Of a DNA stretch of 64,000 bases, positions 27,833-36,432 are shown piece by piece; the stretch's first letter is position 1; each line of letters opens with the position of its first letter. Under the pieces are notes generated by a model that was given only the letters and a program-made list of their open reading frames with translations, was not told where the DNA came from and ran no database searches. A program made the translations under genes and the position numbers. This stretch comes from DASPLX01 sp035627375 (GTDB lineage Bacteria; Pseudomonadota; Gammaproteobacteria; Burkholderiales; Burkholderiaceae_D), in contig DASPLX010000005.1 in the NCBI GenBank assembly GCA_035627375.1, forward strand, positions 1-64,000, given 5' to 3'.

Positions 27833-30800
27833 ATGGAAACGAATCAGGCATTGCGCAACACTCTCTCACGCGGCGTCCCGGACGACGAGGTGGCCGACGG
27901 CTTGGGCATGCCGGGCGAGCCGGGCAGTGCGACCGGCGTCGACCTGAAATCCATCCGCGAAGCCATCGCCCGCGTCGAAGCAGAGGCCAAGGCCACCGTC
28001 GCCGCGGAAAACCGCGCGCTGGCCGAGGCGCGCGCCCGGACGCTGGCCGAGGAACGCGCCCGCGCCGATGCCGCCGCCGCCGCCGAAGCCTATAAGAATG
28101 CCAAGGCCGCCGAGGAAGCGATCCTGCTGAGCCGGGCCAAGCTGGAAGCCGAGCGCAAGGCGCGCGCCGCCAGCGAGGCGCGCACGGTGGCGATGAACAA
28201 GGAAATCGCCGAGCTGCGCGCCCGCACCGAAGCCGATACCGAGGCCAGCAAGATCGCCATCGAGCGCGCCCGTTCCGAAGCGCAGGCGCGCAAGCAGGCG
28301 GCGGAATTGATCGTGACCGAATCCGAGCTGGCTGCGCGCGCCGCCGAGGCGGCCCAGAGCTTGGAGCGGGAGTCCGAGCAGGTGCGGCGCCAGACCGCCG
28401 AACGGATCGCGGCGGCGGAAGCGGCGCGCATGGAAGCCGAGGCGCGCGCCCGCGCGGAAGCGCGCATGGCCGAGATCGCCCGCGCCCGCGAACAGCAGGA
28501 GCGCGAAGCGCGCGAGAGCGCGGAAAACCGCAGCGCGGCCGAACAGCAGGCGCGCCAGCTGGCAGCCGAGCGCGAGCGCGCAGAAGCATTGGCGCTGGAA
28601 TCGGCGCTGAATCGCGCGCCGGTCGAGGTCAGTGCGCGCGAAGAGGCGCGCATCCGCGCCTTGACCGAGCAGGAACAGGAAGCCATCGCCCGCGCGCGCG
28701 CCGAGTCCGAGCGCAGGGCCCTGGAGAGCATTCGCTTGCGCCTGGAAGCCGATCGCGAGCTGGAAGAGGCGGCGAAGCGCCGCGCTCACGTCGAAAGCCT
28801 GGCAGCCGTGACGGCGGCCGCGCGGCGCGAGGCGGAGGAGCGGGTGCGCGCCGCCACTGAAGCGCGCATCCAGGTCGAACGTCAATTGCAATCGTCGGCC
28901 ATCGCGCGCGTCGAAGCGGAGTGCCAGGCCGATGCCCAGGCGCGTGCCCGGCTGGCGGCGGAAGAGCGCGCCGCCGAGGAAGCGCGCCAGCGCGCCCTGG
29001 CCGAAGAACAAGCCGCCGCTGCGGCCTTGGCGCGCCAGAAGGAAGAGGAGCGCGCTCATCAGTTGGCCGCCGAACGCGCCGAGATCGAGCAGGAGGCGGC
29101 GCGCATGGCCGCCATGCGCGCCGCGACCGAGCAAGAGGCGCTGGCCCTTGCCGCAGAGCAGGCGGAACTGCAGCGCAAGGCAGCCGATACCGCCACCCAG
29201 AAGGCGCGCAAGGCCCTCGAACTGGCGCGCGCCGAGCAGGAACGGGCCGAGGCCGAGAAGGCGGCGCTGGGCGCGTTGCAGGACAAGCTGCGCGCCGAGG
29301 AAGCGGCGATCGCCGAAGCCCGGGCGCGCGCCGAAGCCGAGCATGAGCAGACCGAAGTGCTGCGTTTGCGCGAGGAGGCCGAGCGCAATGCCCGCATCGC
29401 GGAGGAAACCGAATGCGCGGCGCTGAAGCTGCAGGTCGCCAAGGCGGCCGAGCAGACCGAATTGAAGGCACAGGCCGCGCAGGCGGCCTTGCAGAAGGCG
29501 AAGGAAGCGGTGGAGCTGGCGCGTGTCCAGCGCCAGCGCGCGCGCGACGAGCAGGCCGCGCTCGAGGCCTTGCAGCAGAAGCTGCAGGAAGAGCGCCAGC
29601 GCGCCGAGGCCGTGCAGCGGATCCTGAAGACGACCCAGGAAAAACTCGAGAGCGAGCAAGCTGCGCGCGTCGAAGCCGAGGCACGCATGCGCGCCGAGCA
29701 GGAGCAGTCCGAACTGGCGCGGCGGCGCGCGCAGGCCGAGCGCGAGGCCCGCGCTGCGCGCGAAGCGGAATGCACGGCGGCTCGCCATACGCTCGAACAG
29801 ATCAAGACCAAGGTCGATATGCAGCGCCAGGCCGCGCGCATGGCCTTGAAGAAGGCGCGCGACACGGTCGAACTGGCGCGCATCGAACGCGAGCGCGCGC
29901 AGGCGGAACAGCAAGCGGTGCAGGCGCTCCAGGACAAGATCCGGGCCGAGGAAACCGCGCGCGCCGCCGCCGAGGCGCGCGAGCGCAGCGATCGCGAGCT
30001 TGCGCAGTTGGCCCGGGCGCGCGAGCAGGCCGAGCGCGAAGCCCGCGCCGCGCAGGAGGCGAAGTGCGAGGCGGAACGCCTGGCCGTGCAAAAAGCCGCC
30101 GAACATGCGGAAGCGCAGCGCCAGGCCGCGGAACTCGCCGAGCGTCGCGCCGAACAGGCGATCGCGCTGGCGCGTACGGAGCAAGAGCGCGCCGATGCCG
30201 AATTGCAGGCCTTGGAGGCGTTGCAAGCCAAGCTGAGCGCCGAGCAGGCCGCACGCGAGGAAGCCGCCGCGCATGCGCGCGCCGACCGCGAGCACGCCGA
30301 GCTGTCGCAGGCGCGCGCCGAGGCTGAACGCCAAGAGCGCCTGGCTCTCGAAGCCAAGTGCGCGGCCGAGCAGCTGGAATTGCGGAAGGCGGAAGAACAG
30401 GCCGAGGCCCGGCGCCAGGCGGCGCAAGCCGCGGAGCAGCGGGCGCGGCAAGCCGCCGAACTGGCGCGTGTCGAGCGCGAGCGCGCCGATGCCGAGCAGG
30501 AGACGCTGGCGCTGCTGGAGCGCCATCTGGAGACCGAGCAGGCCAAGCTGGAGGCGCAGCGGAAAGCGCATGCTGCGGCCCAAGAGAAACTGGCGGCCGA
30601 CGAGGCCGCGTGCAGCGAGGCGCAGGCGCGTGCCGAGGCCGATCTGGAATATGCGGCGACCGTGCGGGAGCGCGAGCAAGCCGAGCGCGATGCCCGCGCC
30701 GCCGCCGAAGCTTGCCTGGCTGTGGAAAAGCTCATGCTGGAGAAGGCGGCGGAACAAGCCGAAGCGCAACGCCAGGCGGCCGAACTGGCCGAAGCCAAGG

Positions 30801-31531
30801 CGCGCGAAGCGGTCGACCTGGCGCGCGTCGAAAGCGCCCGCGTCAAGGCCGAGCAAGAGGCGCTGGAAGCCCTGCAGGAGAAGCTGCGTGCCGAGGTAGC
30901 GGCGCTAGCGGAAGCCGAGGTCCGCGCCGCCGCCGAACGCGAAGCGGCCGAACTGGCCAACGAACGCCTGTCGATCGAAACCGCGATGCGCAAGGCGGAA
31001 GAGGAGCGCTTGGCGGCGGAGAAGCGTGCGATCGAGGCGGCTCTCGAGTTGCGCGCCGCCGAGGAACAGGCCGCCGTACAGGCCGACGAAGCGCGCGCCA
31101 AATACGAACGCGAGGAAGCCGATGCCAGGGCGGCCGCCAAGGAATTGATCGAACGCATGTCGCGCGGCGGCAAGGAATTCGTCGATTGGCGCGCGCGCGC
31201 GCAATCGGTGCTGGCCGACGCCCCTGCCGACGTCGATGCCGGCCGCAGGCCGCGCAAGTCGTTGGCGACGGCCATCGCCAGCGTGATCCTGACCGTCGGT
31301 TTCGCCGGCGCGCTGGCCTGGAACGGCATGGGGGATGTCCTGGCCCGGCTGCCGGGCGGCGCGGCGCCGGCCGTCGTCCATGCCGGCACGCCCCTGACCG
31401 AAACGAAATTGCAAATGTCCTATGAGTTGCAGCGGGCGCCGGCGGCGGCCGTCGAAGCGCAGGCCCCGGAAGCGATCGGTCCGCTCGCGGCGGGCCTGAG
31501 CGGAGGCGAGCCGCCGAAGAACATCGAGTAG
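27833..31531 (+). CDS. giant repetitive coiled-coil protein with C-terminal membrane anchor
   Basis: About 1232 residues from ATG 27833 (GGGAG eight nt upstream); an in-frame ATG at 27800 would give 1243. Almost the whole protein is Ala/Glu/Arg/Gln-rich heptad coil. From nt 29216 to 30811 it consists of five tandem homologous repeats beginning with E/A-L-A-R, of 98, 119, 98, 98 and 119 residues, followed from 30812 by a diverging sixth. Each repeat holds one Cys at nearly the same place. Near nt 31262 a single membrane helix (ATAIASVILTVGFAGALAW) is followed by about 70 residues, probably periplasmic. No enzymatic domain is seen. It could be a scaffold or spacer anchored in the inner membrane, TolA-like in composition only. 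Function unknown; the neighbours encode peptidoglycan-related proteins. Confidence 0.85.
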   Translation: METNQALRNTLSRGVPDDEVADGLGMPGEPGSATGVDLKSIREAIARVEAEAKATVAAENRALAEARARTLAEERARADAAAAAEAYKNAKAAEEAILLSRAKLEAERKARAASEARTVAMNKEIAELRARTEADTEASKIAIERARSEAQARKQAAELIVTESELAARAAEAAQSLERESEQVRRQTAERIAAAEAARMEAEARARAEARMAEIARAREQQEREARESAENRSAAEQQARQLAAERERAEALALESALNRAPVEVSAREEARIRALTEQEQEAIARARAESERRALESIRLRLEADRELEEAAKRRAHVESLAAVTAAARREAEERVRAATEARIQVERQLQSSAIARVEAECQADAQARARLAAEERAAEEARQRALAEEQAAAAALARQKEEERAHQLAAERAEIEQEAARMAAMRAATEQEALALAAEQAELQRKAADTATQKARKALELARAEQERAEAEKAALGALQDKLRAEEAAIAEARARAEAEHEQTEVLRLREEAERNARIAEETECAALKLQVAKAAEQTELKAQAAQAALQKAKEAVELARVQRQRARDEQAALEALQQKLQEERQRAEAVQRILKTTQEKLESEQAARVEAEARMRAEQEQSELARRRAQAEREARAAREAECTAARHTLEQIKTKVDMQRQAARMALKKARDTVELARIERERAQAEQQAVQALQDKIRAEETARAAAEARERSDRELAQLARAREQAEREARAAQEAKCEAERLAVQKAAEHAEAQRQAAELAERRAEQAIALARTEQERADAELQALEALQAKLSAEQAAREEAAAHARADREHAELSQARAEAERQERLALEAKCAAEQLELRKAEEQAEARRQAAQAAEQRARQAAELARVERERADAEQETLALLERHLETEQAKLEAQRKAHAAAQEKLAADEAACSEAQARAEADLEYAATVREREQAERDARAAAEACLAVEKLMLEKAAEQAEAQRQAAELAEAKAREAVDLARVESARVKAEQEALEALQEKLRAEVAALAEAEVRAAAEREAAELANERLSIETAMRKAEEERLAAEKRAIEAALELRAAEEQAAVQADEARAKYEREEADARAAAKELIERMSRGGKEFVDWRARAQSVLADAPADVDAGRRPRKSLATAIASVILTVGFAGALAWNGMGDVLARLPGGAAPAVVHAGTPLTETKLQMSYELQRAPAAAVEAQAPEAIGPLAAGLSGGEPPKNIE
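29216..30811 (+). repeat. five tandem 98/119-residue coiled-coil repeats
   Basis: Repeat borders at the DNA level: 29216-29509, 29510-29866, 29867-30160, 30161-30454 and 30455-30811. Lengths of 294 and 357 nt equal 14 and 17 heptads; the long units carry an extra 63 nt (three heptads), so coil phase is preserved throughout. Degeneracy is at the protein level, not simple DNA repetition. Confidence 0.8.
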
Positions 31532-31553
31532 CGCCGATCGAGATAGCGATCGT

Positions 31554-31592
31554 CGAATCGCCCGGCCGTCGCCATGGACGCCGGGCGATTCG
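31554..31592 (+). terminator. hairpin after the coiled-coil gene
   Basis: A perfect 13-bp stem (CGAATCGCCCGGC / GCCGGGCGATTCG) with a 13-nt loop lies 23 nt after the stop codon. The following T tract is weak (GCCGTTTAC), so termination is likely but not certain. Confidence 0.55.
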
Positions 31593-31678
31593 CCGTTTAC
31601 GCGGGTCGTGCTCGCCGCGCGACGTCGAATGCGGACGCAAATCCAGCCCGCGGCGCTCATTCCGGGAGTGTTCGCGGC

Positions 31679-31684
31679 TATACT
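31679..31684 (+). promoter_or_regulatory. possible -10 box of the TPR/L,D-transpeptidase unit
   Basis: TATACT lies 30 nt before ATG 31715. No good -35 box is found at 16-18 nt, so this is tentative. Confidence 0.35.
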
Positions 31685-31714
31685 GTAGCCTTTGTTTTCG
31701 CAGCCCAGGATCAG

Positions 31715-32869
31715 ATGAACAATATGTCCCGTAAATCGTCCACTCCATCGAATGCCGGCTGGCGCCGCGCGTGGAGCAGTTCCTTCGCCGTGACCAGCCT
31801 GCTGGCGGCCTTGTCGGCGGCCCCGGCGTTCGCCGACGAGGCGGCCGACGTCTCGAAGCTGCTGCGCGGCGGACAGTTGGCCGAGGCGATGAGCAAGGCC
31901 GATGCGTTCCTGGCCCAGCATCCGCGCGACGCCCAGATGCGTTTCCTGAAAGGCGTGATCCTGACGGAGCAGAACAAGCAGAACGAGGCGATCGCCATCT
32001 TCACCAAGCTGACCGAAGACTTCCCCGATCTTCCCGAGCCGTACAACAATCTCGCCGTGCTGTATGCCGCTTCCGGTCAGTACGACAAGGCGCGCGGCGC
32101 GCTGGAAAACGCGATCCGCACCAATCCTTCGTACGCGACCGCCTATGAAAACCTCGGCGACGTGCATGCGAAGCTGGCCAGCCAGGCCTACGACAAGGCC
32201 TTGCAGCTCGATTCCGGCAACAGCGCGGCCAAGTCGAAGCTGACAATGCTGCGCTCGCTGACCGTGGCGGGCAGCAAAGGCGGCGCGCCAGCGGCCGCCG
32301 CCAAGACACCGGCGCCGGTCGTCGTGGCCCAGGCGCCGAAGACGGCCGCCCCGGCGCCTGCGGTGCCGGCCGCCGCGACCGCGCCGGCCGCGCAAAAGCC
32401 CGCCGTGGCGCCAGCTCCGGCCCCGGCCACATTGCCGCCGGTCGCCGCCGCCAAGCCGGAACCGGCCAAGGCCGCCTCCGAGCCCAAGCCGGCCGCCAAG
32501 CCCGCCAAGCCGGCCAACGACGGCGAAGCCGAGCGCACCGAGGTGCTCAATGTCGTGCATGCCTGGGCCAAGTCGTGGAGCGCCAGGGACGTCAAGGGTT
32601 ACCTGAACCACTATGCCAACGACTTCCAGACGCCGAACGGCGAATCGCGCAAGGCCTGGGCCGCCGAGCGCGAATCGCGCATCGCCGGCAAGGGCCGCAT
32701 CAGCGTCAAGATCGAAGCGCCGAGCGTCTCTATCGAGGGCAACACCGCTACGGTAAAATTCCGTCAGAATTACGTTTCGGACCGCCTGACCGCCGCCAGC
32801 CGCAAGACGCTGGTCTTGGCGAAGCAGGGCGGCAGGTGGCAAATCAAGCAGGAACGCACGGGTAACTGA
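31715..32869 (+). CDS. periplasmic TPR protein with C-terminal NTF2-like (Cds6-type) domain
   Basis: 384 residues from ATG 31715 (AGGA four nt upstream; ATG 31724 is an alternative). Signal peptide ending near APAFADE, then TPR repeats (LLRGGQLAEAMSKADAFL, PEPYNNLAVLYAASGQYDKA), a long Ala/Pro/Lys-rich linker and a C-terminal NTF2-like domain (VVHAWAKSWSARDVKGYLNHY...WQIKQERTGN). It overlaps the L,D-transpeptidase start by one nt (TGATG), so the two are translationally coupled, and both carry the same kind of C-terminal domain. A role in positioning or regulating peptidoglycan cross-linking is inferred from this partnership. Confidence 0.85.
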   Translation: MNNMSRKSSTPSNAGWRRAWSSSFAVTSLLAALSAAPAFADEAADVSKLLRGGQLAEAMSKADAFLAQHPRDAQMRFLKGVILTEQNKQNEAIAIFTKLTEDFPDLPEPYNNLAVLYAASGQYDKARGALENAIRTNPSYATAYENLGDVHAKLASQAYDKALQLDSGNSAAKSKLTMLRSLTVAGSKGGAPAAAAKTPAPVVVAQAPKTAAPAPAVPAAATAPAAQKPAVAPAPAPATLPPVAAAKPEPAKAASEPKPAAKPAKPANDGEAERTEVLNVVHAWAKSWSARDVKGYLNHYANDFQTPNGESRKAWAAERESRIAGKGRISVKIEAPSVSIEGNTATVKFRQNYVSDRLTAASRKTLVLAKQGGRWQIKQERTGN

Positions 32870-34146
32870 TGTTTCGTTTTCAAGTACCGGCACGCTCGCG
32901 GCGCAGTCCGCCCGGCCGCGCCGCTGTGTTCGGCATATCGTGCCTGCTCTTGGGAAGCAGCCTGGCCGTTTCGCCGCCATCGATAGCGAAAAGGCATGCT
33001 CCCGCGGCCTCCGCGCCGGCAACTGCCGCGGCGCAGAAGCCGGACCCGGAAGCGCTGCTGATCGAGGTCTACAAGGCAATCGGCGCCAACCGCCTGCGCG
33101 ACGCGGAGGCCAAGGCCGACGCGCTGGTGCAAGCCTATCCGAACTTCCGGCTCGGCCACCTGATCCGCGGCGACCTGCATCTGATGCATACCCGGCCGGT
33201 CACGACCTTCGGCGCGGTGAACAGCCCCGGCGGCCCGGACGACAAGCTCAAGAACCTGCGCGAAGAGGCGATGGTGCGCTTGAAGTCGCTGCGCGAGCGT
33301 CCCGACCCGGATCTCGTCCCGCGCGCCATCCTGCAGCTGCGCGAAGACCAGAAGCGCGCCCTGGTGGTCGATGCCAAGCGTTCGCGCCTGTACGTCTACG
33401 AGAACCAGGGCGGCCAATTGCGGCTCGTCACCGACTACTACGTCAGCCAGGGCAAATACGGCGTCAACAAGGTCAAGGCCGGCGACCAAAGGACGCCGAT
33501 CGGCGTGTACTACATCACCAGCCGCTTGCCGGGCGCGCGCTTGCCCGATTTCTACGGCACCGGCGCCTTGCCGCTCAATTATCCGAACGAGTGGGACAAG
33601 CTCAACGGCCGCAGCGGGTCCGGCATCTGGCTGCACGGCACGCCGTCGGACAGCTATAGCCGTCCGCCGCTGTCGTCCGACGGCTGCGTGGTGCTGACCA
33701 ATCCCGATCTCAACAAGCTCTACAACTCGGTCGAACCCGGCAAGACGCCGGTTGTCATCAGCGACCGCGTAGAATTCGTCAACAAGACCAAGTGGAACAA
33801 CGACCGCAGCGTCGCCGCCAAGGTGGTCGACGAATGGCGCCGCGATTTCGAGAGCATGAATATGCCGAAGCTGCTCGAGAATTACTCGAACCGCTTCAAG
33901 TCCGAACGCGGCGACGACGTCGTCAGCTGGGTCGCGCGCCAGCAGAAGCCGTACAAGGGCATCCGCAATCTCACGATCAGCCTGCGCGACATGACCCTGT
34001 TCCTGTATCCCGGCCGGGACGACCTGATCGTCAGCACCTTCACCGAGGAAGCCACCGCCGGCAAATTCCGGGGCATGGTTCGCAAGCGCCAGTATTGGGC
34101 CAAGGAAGGCGCGCGCTGGAAGATCGTGTCCGAAGCGAACCTGTAA
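32869..34146 (+). CDS. L,D-transpeptidase (YkuD family) with C-terminal NTF2-like domain
   Basis: 425 residues, exported (hydrophobic segment AVFGISCLLLGSSLAV near residue 20). A helical N-terminal region precedes the YkuD catalytic domain with KRALVVDAKRSRLYVYE, GVYYITSRLP, the conserved His in IWLHGTP and the nucleophile in SSDGCVVL. The last ~110 residues form an NTF2-like domain (VVDEWRRDFESMNMPKLLENYSNRF...RWKIVSEANL). It catalyses 3-3 cross-links in peptidoglycan or attaches proteins to it. Closest in layout to the Cds6-domain L,D-transpeptidases of proteobacteria. Confidence 0.92.
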   Translation: MFRFQVPARSRRSPPGRAAVFGISCLLLGSSLAVSPPSIAKRHAPAASAPATAAAQKPDPEALLIEVYKAIGANRLRDAEAKADALVQAYPNFRLGHLIRGDLHLMHTRPVTTFGAVNSPGGPDDKLKNLREEAMVRLKSLRERPDPDLVPRAILQLREDQKRALVVDAKRSRLYVYENQGGQLRLVTDYYVSQGKYGVNKVKAGDQRTPIGVYYITSRLPGARLPDFYGTGALPLNYPNEWDKLNGRSGSGIWLHGTPSDSYSRPPLSSDGCVVLTNPDLNKLYNSVEPGKTPVVISDRVEFVNKTKWNNDRSVAAKVVDEWRRDFESMNMPKLLENYSNRFKSERGDDVVSWVARQQKPYKGIRNLTISLRDMTLFLYPGRDDLIVSTFTEEATAGKFRGMVRKRQYWAKEGARWKIVSEANL

Positions 34147-34188
34147 TCCTCCCTCGCACCCTTTTTCGTCCGGCGACGTCGGCCTGCG

Positions 34189-34416
34189 TCAGGGTTGCCG
34201 GGACGCCGCGGCAGCCCTGGCGCGCGCATCCTCGATGGCCTTCAATGCCTTGGCCAAGCAGTCCAGCTGATATTGTCCCGACACCATCATGGTCGGCAGG
34301 CCGCAGGCACGCACCGCCTTTTCCAGTTCACGCAGCGCGATCAATTCTTCGAGTTCGACTTGGGCTAGCGGCATGGCAGGGACGTATGGAAAGGCGGGAG
34401 AAGTTGCTCTAGACAT
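34189..34416 (-). CDS. small hypothetical protein
   Basis: Up to 75 residues; the more natural start may be ATG 34374 (MPLAQVELEELIALRELEKAV, 61 residues), because the sequence before it overlaps a dispersed 40-bp repeat. It is helical and amphipathic, without signal or membrane segment. No ribosome binding site is obvious for either start. No family recognised; it may be a genuine small gene or a remnant. Confidence 0.4.
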   Translation of the reverse strand: MSRATSPAFPYVPAMPLAQVELEELIALRELEKAVRACGLPTMMVSGQYQLDCLAKALKAIEDARARAAAASRQP

Positions 34417-34445
34417 GCAGGAGGGAATTTTGTTCCCAGCGGCAT
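34406..34445. repeat. dispersed 40-bp hairpin repeat, copy 1
   Basis: Differs from 37855-37894 at three of 40 positions. Its centre GGGAATTTTGTTCCC folds into a small hairpin (with a G-U pair), and flanking GC and GC arms extend it. Looks like a REP-type or IS-end-derived element. Confidence 0.6.
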
Positions 34446-34640
34446 ATTTCAGTCATTCATCAATACCCGGTCCTGGATAGCGATGATCGTTTCGGTATGG
34501 CGCGGTCGTTTGCTTTGGCATGAGGGGCAATACGCTTGCCGGTCACCTTTTTTGTGTTGCGATGCAAACAGAGCGGCTCCGAAGACATAGCGGCCCATGG
34601 TTGTTGTCCACCCAGACTTTATCCCTGGCGCAAGCCCTCA

Positions 34641-34967
34641 TCATCCAGGCAAAGCGTTAACAAGCGCTTTGTTGCCAGCACTAAGTTGGAAAAATTGAAA
34701 GCCGGTCCGAAAGCCGGCCGTGCCGCTGCAAATGCTGTAAACGACGCGAGCCTCGGCGTGGAATTGCCTGGATATGCCGTCGACCAGCAAGTCCATCATG
34801 ATCATGCATGCCTGCCCGACCGGCAGGGGTTCTTCGATCATTGCCCCGAGACCGAGGAGCGAGATATCCAGAGTGCGGCCAACCAGCGCTTTGGCGCCTT
34901 GGGTAACGATCTTGACGCGGACGCGCAGAACCTTTCGCGGCGCGGTACGGGAATCGATGTCAGCCAT
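34641..34967 (-). CDS. PilZ-domain c-di-GMP receptor
   Basis: 108 residues, a single PilZ domain: RKVLRVR at residues 11-17 (the RxxxR c-di-GMP contact) and LDISLLGLGAM with the D/NxSxxG motif about 20 residues later, followed by the beta-barrel. Such single-domain proteins bind c-di-GMP and act on partner proteins. No operon partner is evident; it is transcribed convergently with nothing close by. The EAL output of the chemosensory operon at 16-19 kb could feed its ligand pool, but no specific link is visible. Confidence 0.85.
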   Translation of the reverse strand: MADIDSRTAPRKVLRVRVKIVTQGAKALVGRTLDISLLGLGAMIEEPLPVGQACMIMMDLLVDGISRQFHAEARVVYSICSGTAGFRTGFQFFQLSAGNKALVNALPG

Positions 34968-35296
34968 CGCGGTGGATTGACGTGGTATTGATTACGCTTT
35001 CAAAGAACATTGCCATCTTGCTAGCCGATCTTGAGATTTGACTTTCACCATGCATGAGAGATACTGACCGAAATGAGAGCGATCGTCCACCATGACAGGG
35101 ATCGTATCGAGTTCGCAACGCTGAATGGTTGCGGTTACAGCAATTGTAGTGGGCAAGGTTGTTGCGCTGGCAAGTTGTTTTTTCGCGCCACTAAGAAAGA
35201 AAATTCACGCCAACTGCTCGCTTTACGATGATTCGATAACGCATAGCGTGGATTTGCGTTGCGGAAGATCGAGTCCGGCACTTACTGGGAGGCCAT
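34968..35296. other. intergenic region before cheX-REC
   Basis: 329 nt with no supported gene. It must hold promoters for the divergent pilZ and cheX-REC genes. GGGAGG five nt before ATG 35297 is the ribosome site of the latter. Confidence 0.4.
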
Positions 35297-36163
35297 ATGT
35301 ACGAAAGTTATCTCAAGGTACTCGCCCAAATTTGCACCGATATCTTCCAATCCATGACGGATACCGAAGTCGTCGCCACAGGGGTCAAGCCGGATCAACG
35401 CGCCGATGCCTACTATCCTATTGCCTTTAACATCAAATACGAGCATCTCGAGAAGAAAGTCGAGGGGCATTTCACTCTAGGTTTCACGGAAAAGGACATG
35501 GCGGTAGCCGTTGCCGCGACTCTTGCGAAAAAATTCGGTCTGCCGCCGCCGGAAGAGTTGGACATGACGGCGATGGACCTGCTCAACGAGTTTCTGAACA
35601 CCGTGGTAGGCCGTGCCATCGCGGAATGGGACAAACTGGGATTCAAGGTGCGCTTCTTCCCGCCGACCTCCTGCATCAACGCACCGTTGCGTCCGCCAAC
35701 CGAGATCGACTCCAAGGCCTTCATCATTCTGCTCAAGCTCAAGGTTCACTACGTTACTTTCCGCGTGGCCTTTATCGACGATGCCATGATCGGATTGCGC
35801 GGCAAGAAAGTCCTCGTTGTGGACGATTCCTCCGTGATCCGCCAGGTGATGTGCAGCCATCTCAAGGCGGCCGGGTTCGTGGTCGAGCAAGCCGCCAATG
35901 GGCGCGAGGCGGTCAGCAAGCATCAGGCATGGAATCCCGACGTCACGGTGATGGACCAGGTCATGCCCGAATTAAATGGCTTGGATGCGATCGTGGAAAT
36001 CCGGCAGCGGTACCCCGAAGCCCGATTCATCATGCTGACATCGACCTCGCGCACCGATGAAGTGGTAACGGCCAAGACGCTTGGCGTCGTCGAATATCTG
36101 ATCAAGCCGTTGCAGCTGACCGAATTGATGGCGGCTATCGCCAGGTCGTTGAAGGCGAAATGA
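35297..36163 (+). CDS. CheX-type phosphatase fused to a receiver domain
   Basis: 288 residues. The N-terminal ~155 residues are CheX-like, with the catalytic ExxN motif in LLNEFLNTVVGRA. The C-terminal receiver has VLVVDDSSVIRQ, acceptor Asp in DVTVMDQVMPELNG, T in MLTSTSR and the K-P of LIKPLQ. CheX dephosphorylates CheY-like receivers; in this fusion the substrate may be the attached receiver or a partner protein. It stands alone, about 8.5 kb from the chemosensory operon. A good ribosome site (GGGAGG) supports the start. Confidence 0.88.
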   Translation: MYESYLKVLAQICTDIFQSMTDTEVVATGVKPDQRADAYYPIAFNIKYEHLEKKVEGHFTLGFTEKDMAVAVAATLAKKFGLPPPEELDMTAMDLLNEFLNTVVGRAIAEWDKLGFKVRFFPPTSCINAPLRPPTEIDSKAFIILLKLKVHYVTFRVAFIDDAMIGLRGKKVLVVDDSSVIRQVMCSHLKAAGFVVEQAANGREAVSKHQAWNPDVTVMDQVMPELNGLDAIVEIRQRYPEARFIMLTSTSRTDEVVTAKTLGVVEYLIKPLQLTELMAAIARSLKAK

Positions 36164-36256
36164 TCGATCTGCTCCGACTATTTCGCCTTCCTCGAACCCT
36201 GGTTGGTTCGATGTGCGTCGCCTGCATTTCGCGTGACATCTTTCCTGTTCAATTAA

Positions 36257-36310
36257 TAGAACTCATTTCATAGATAGGAAGGGCCCCTCCTATCTATGAA
36301 ATGAGTTCTA
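36257..36310. repeat. near-perfect 52-bp palindrome (MITE-like)
   Basis: Left arm 36258-36279 and right arm 36288-36309 are exact reverse complements (22 nt, starting AGAACTCATTTCATAGATAG); the centre AGGGCCCC continues the pairing except for one position. Flanking T/A extends the arms to 23 and both sides show TA, as after insertion at a TA dinucleotide. There is no T tract, so it is not a typical terminator. Probably joined IS ends or a miniature element. Confidence 0.75.
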
Positions 36311-36432
36311 GTAATTCGCCCCAAGTCAGAGCCTGGCCTTGGACGGATTCGGCGAAATGTTTTATCAATCAGCGTTCCGGTTTGTCAATCAAACCTGGCG
36401 TATAAATCGCGTTAGATCAACGAGAGGAAAGT

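Noticed and set aside
29216..30811. CRISPR-like periodicity in the coiled-coil gene
   Set aside because: Periodicity is 294/357 nt within a reading frame and reflects protein repeats; there are no short identical repeats with unique spacers.
27866..30856. 996-codon antisense frame in the coiled-coil gene
   Set aside because: Mirror of the repetitive sense gene; Leu/Arg/Gly-rich with no recognisable domain.
34289..34480. Short plus-strand frame over the first 40-bp repeat
   Set aside because: Mostly antisense to the small hypothetical gene and created partly by the repeat; no ribosome site.
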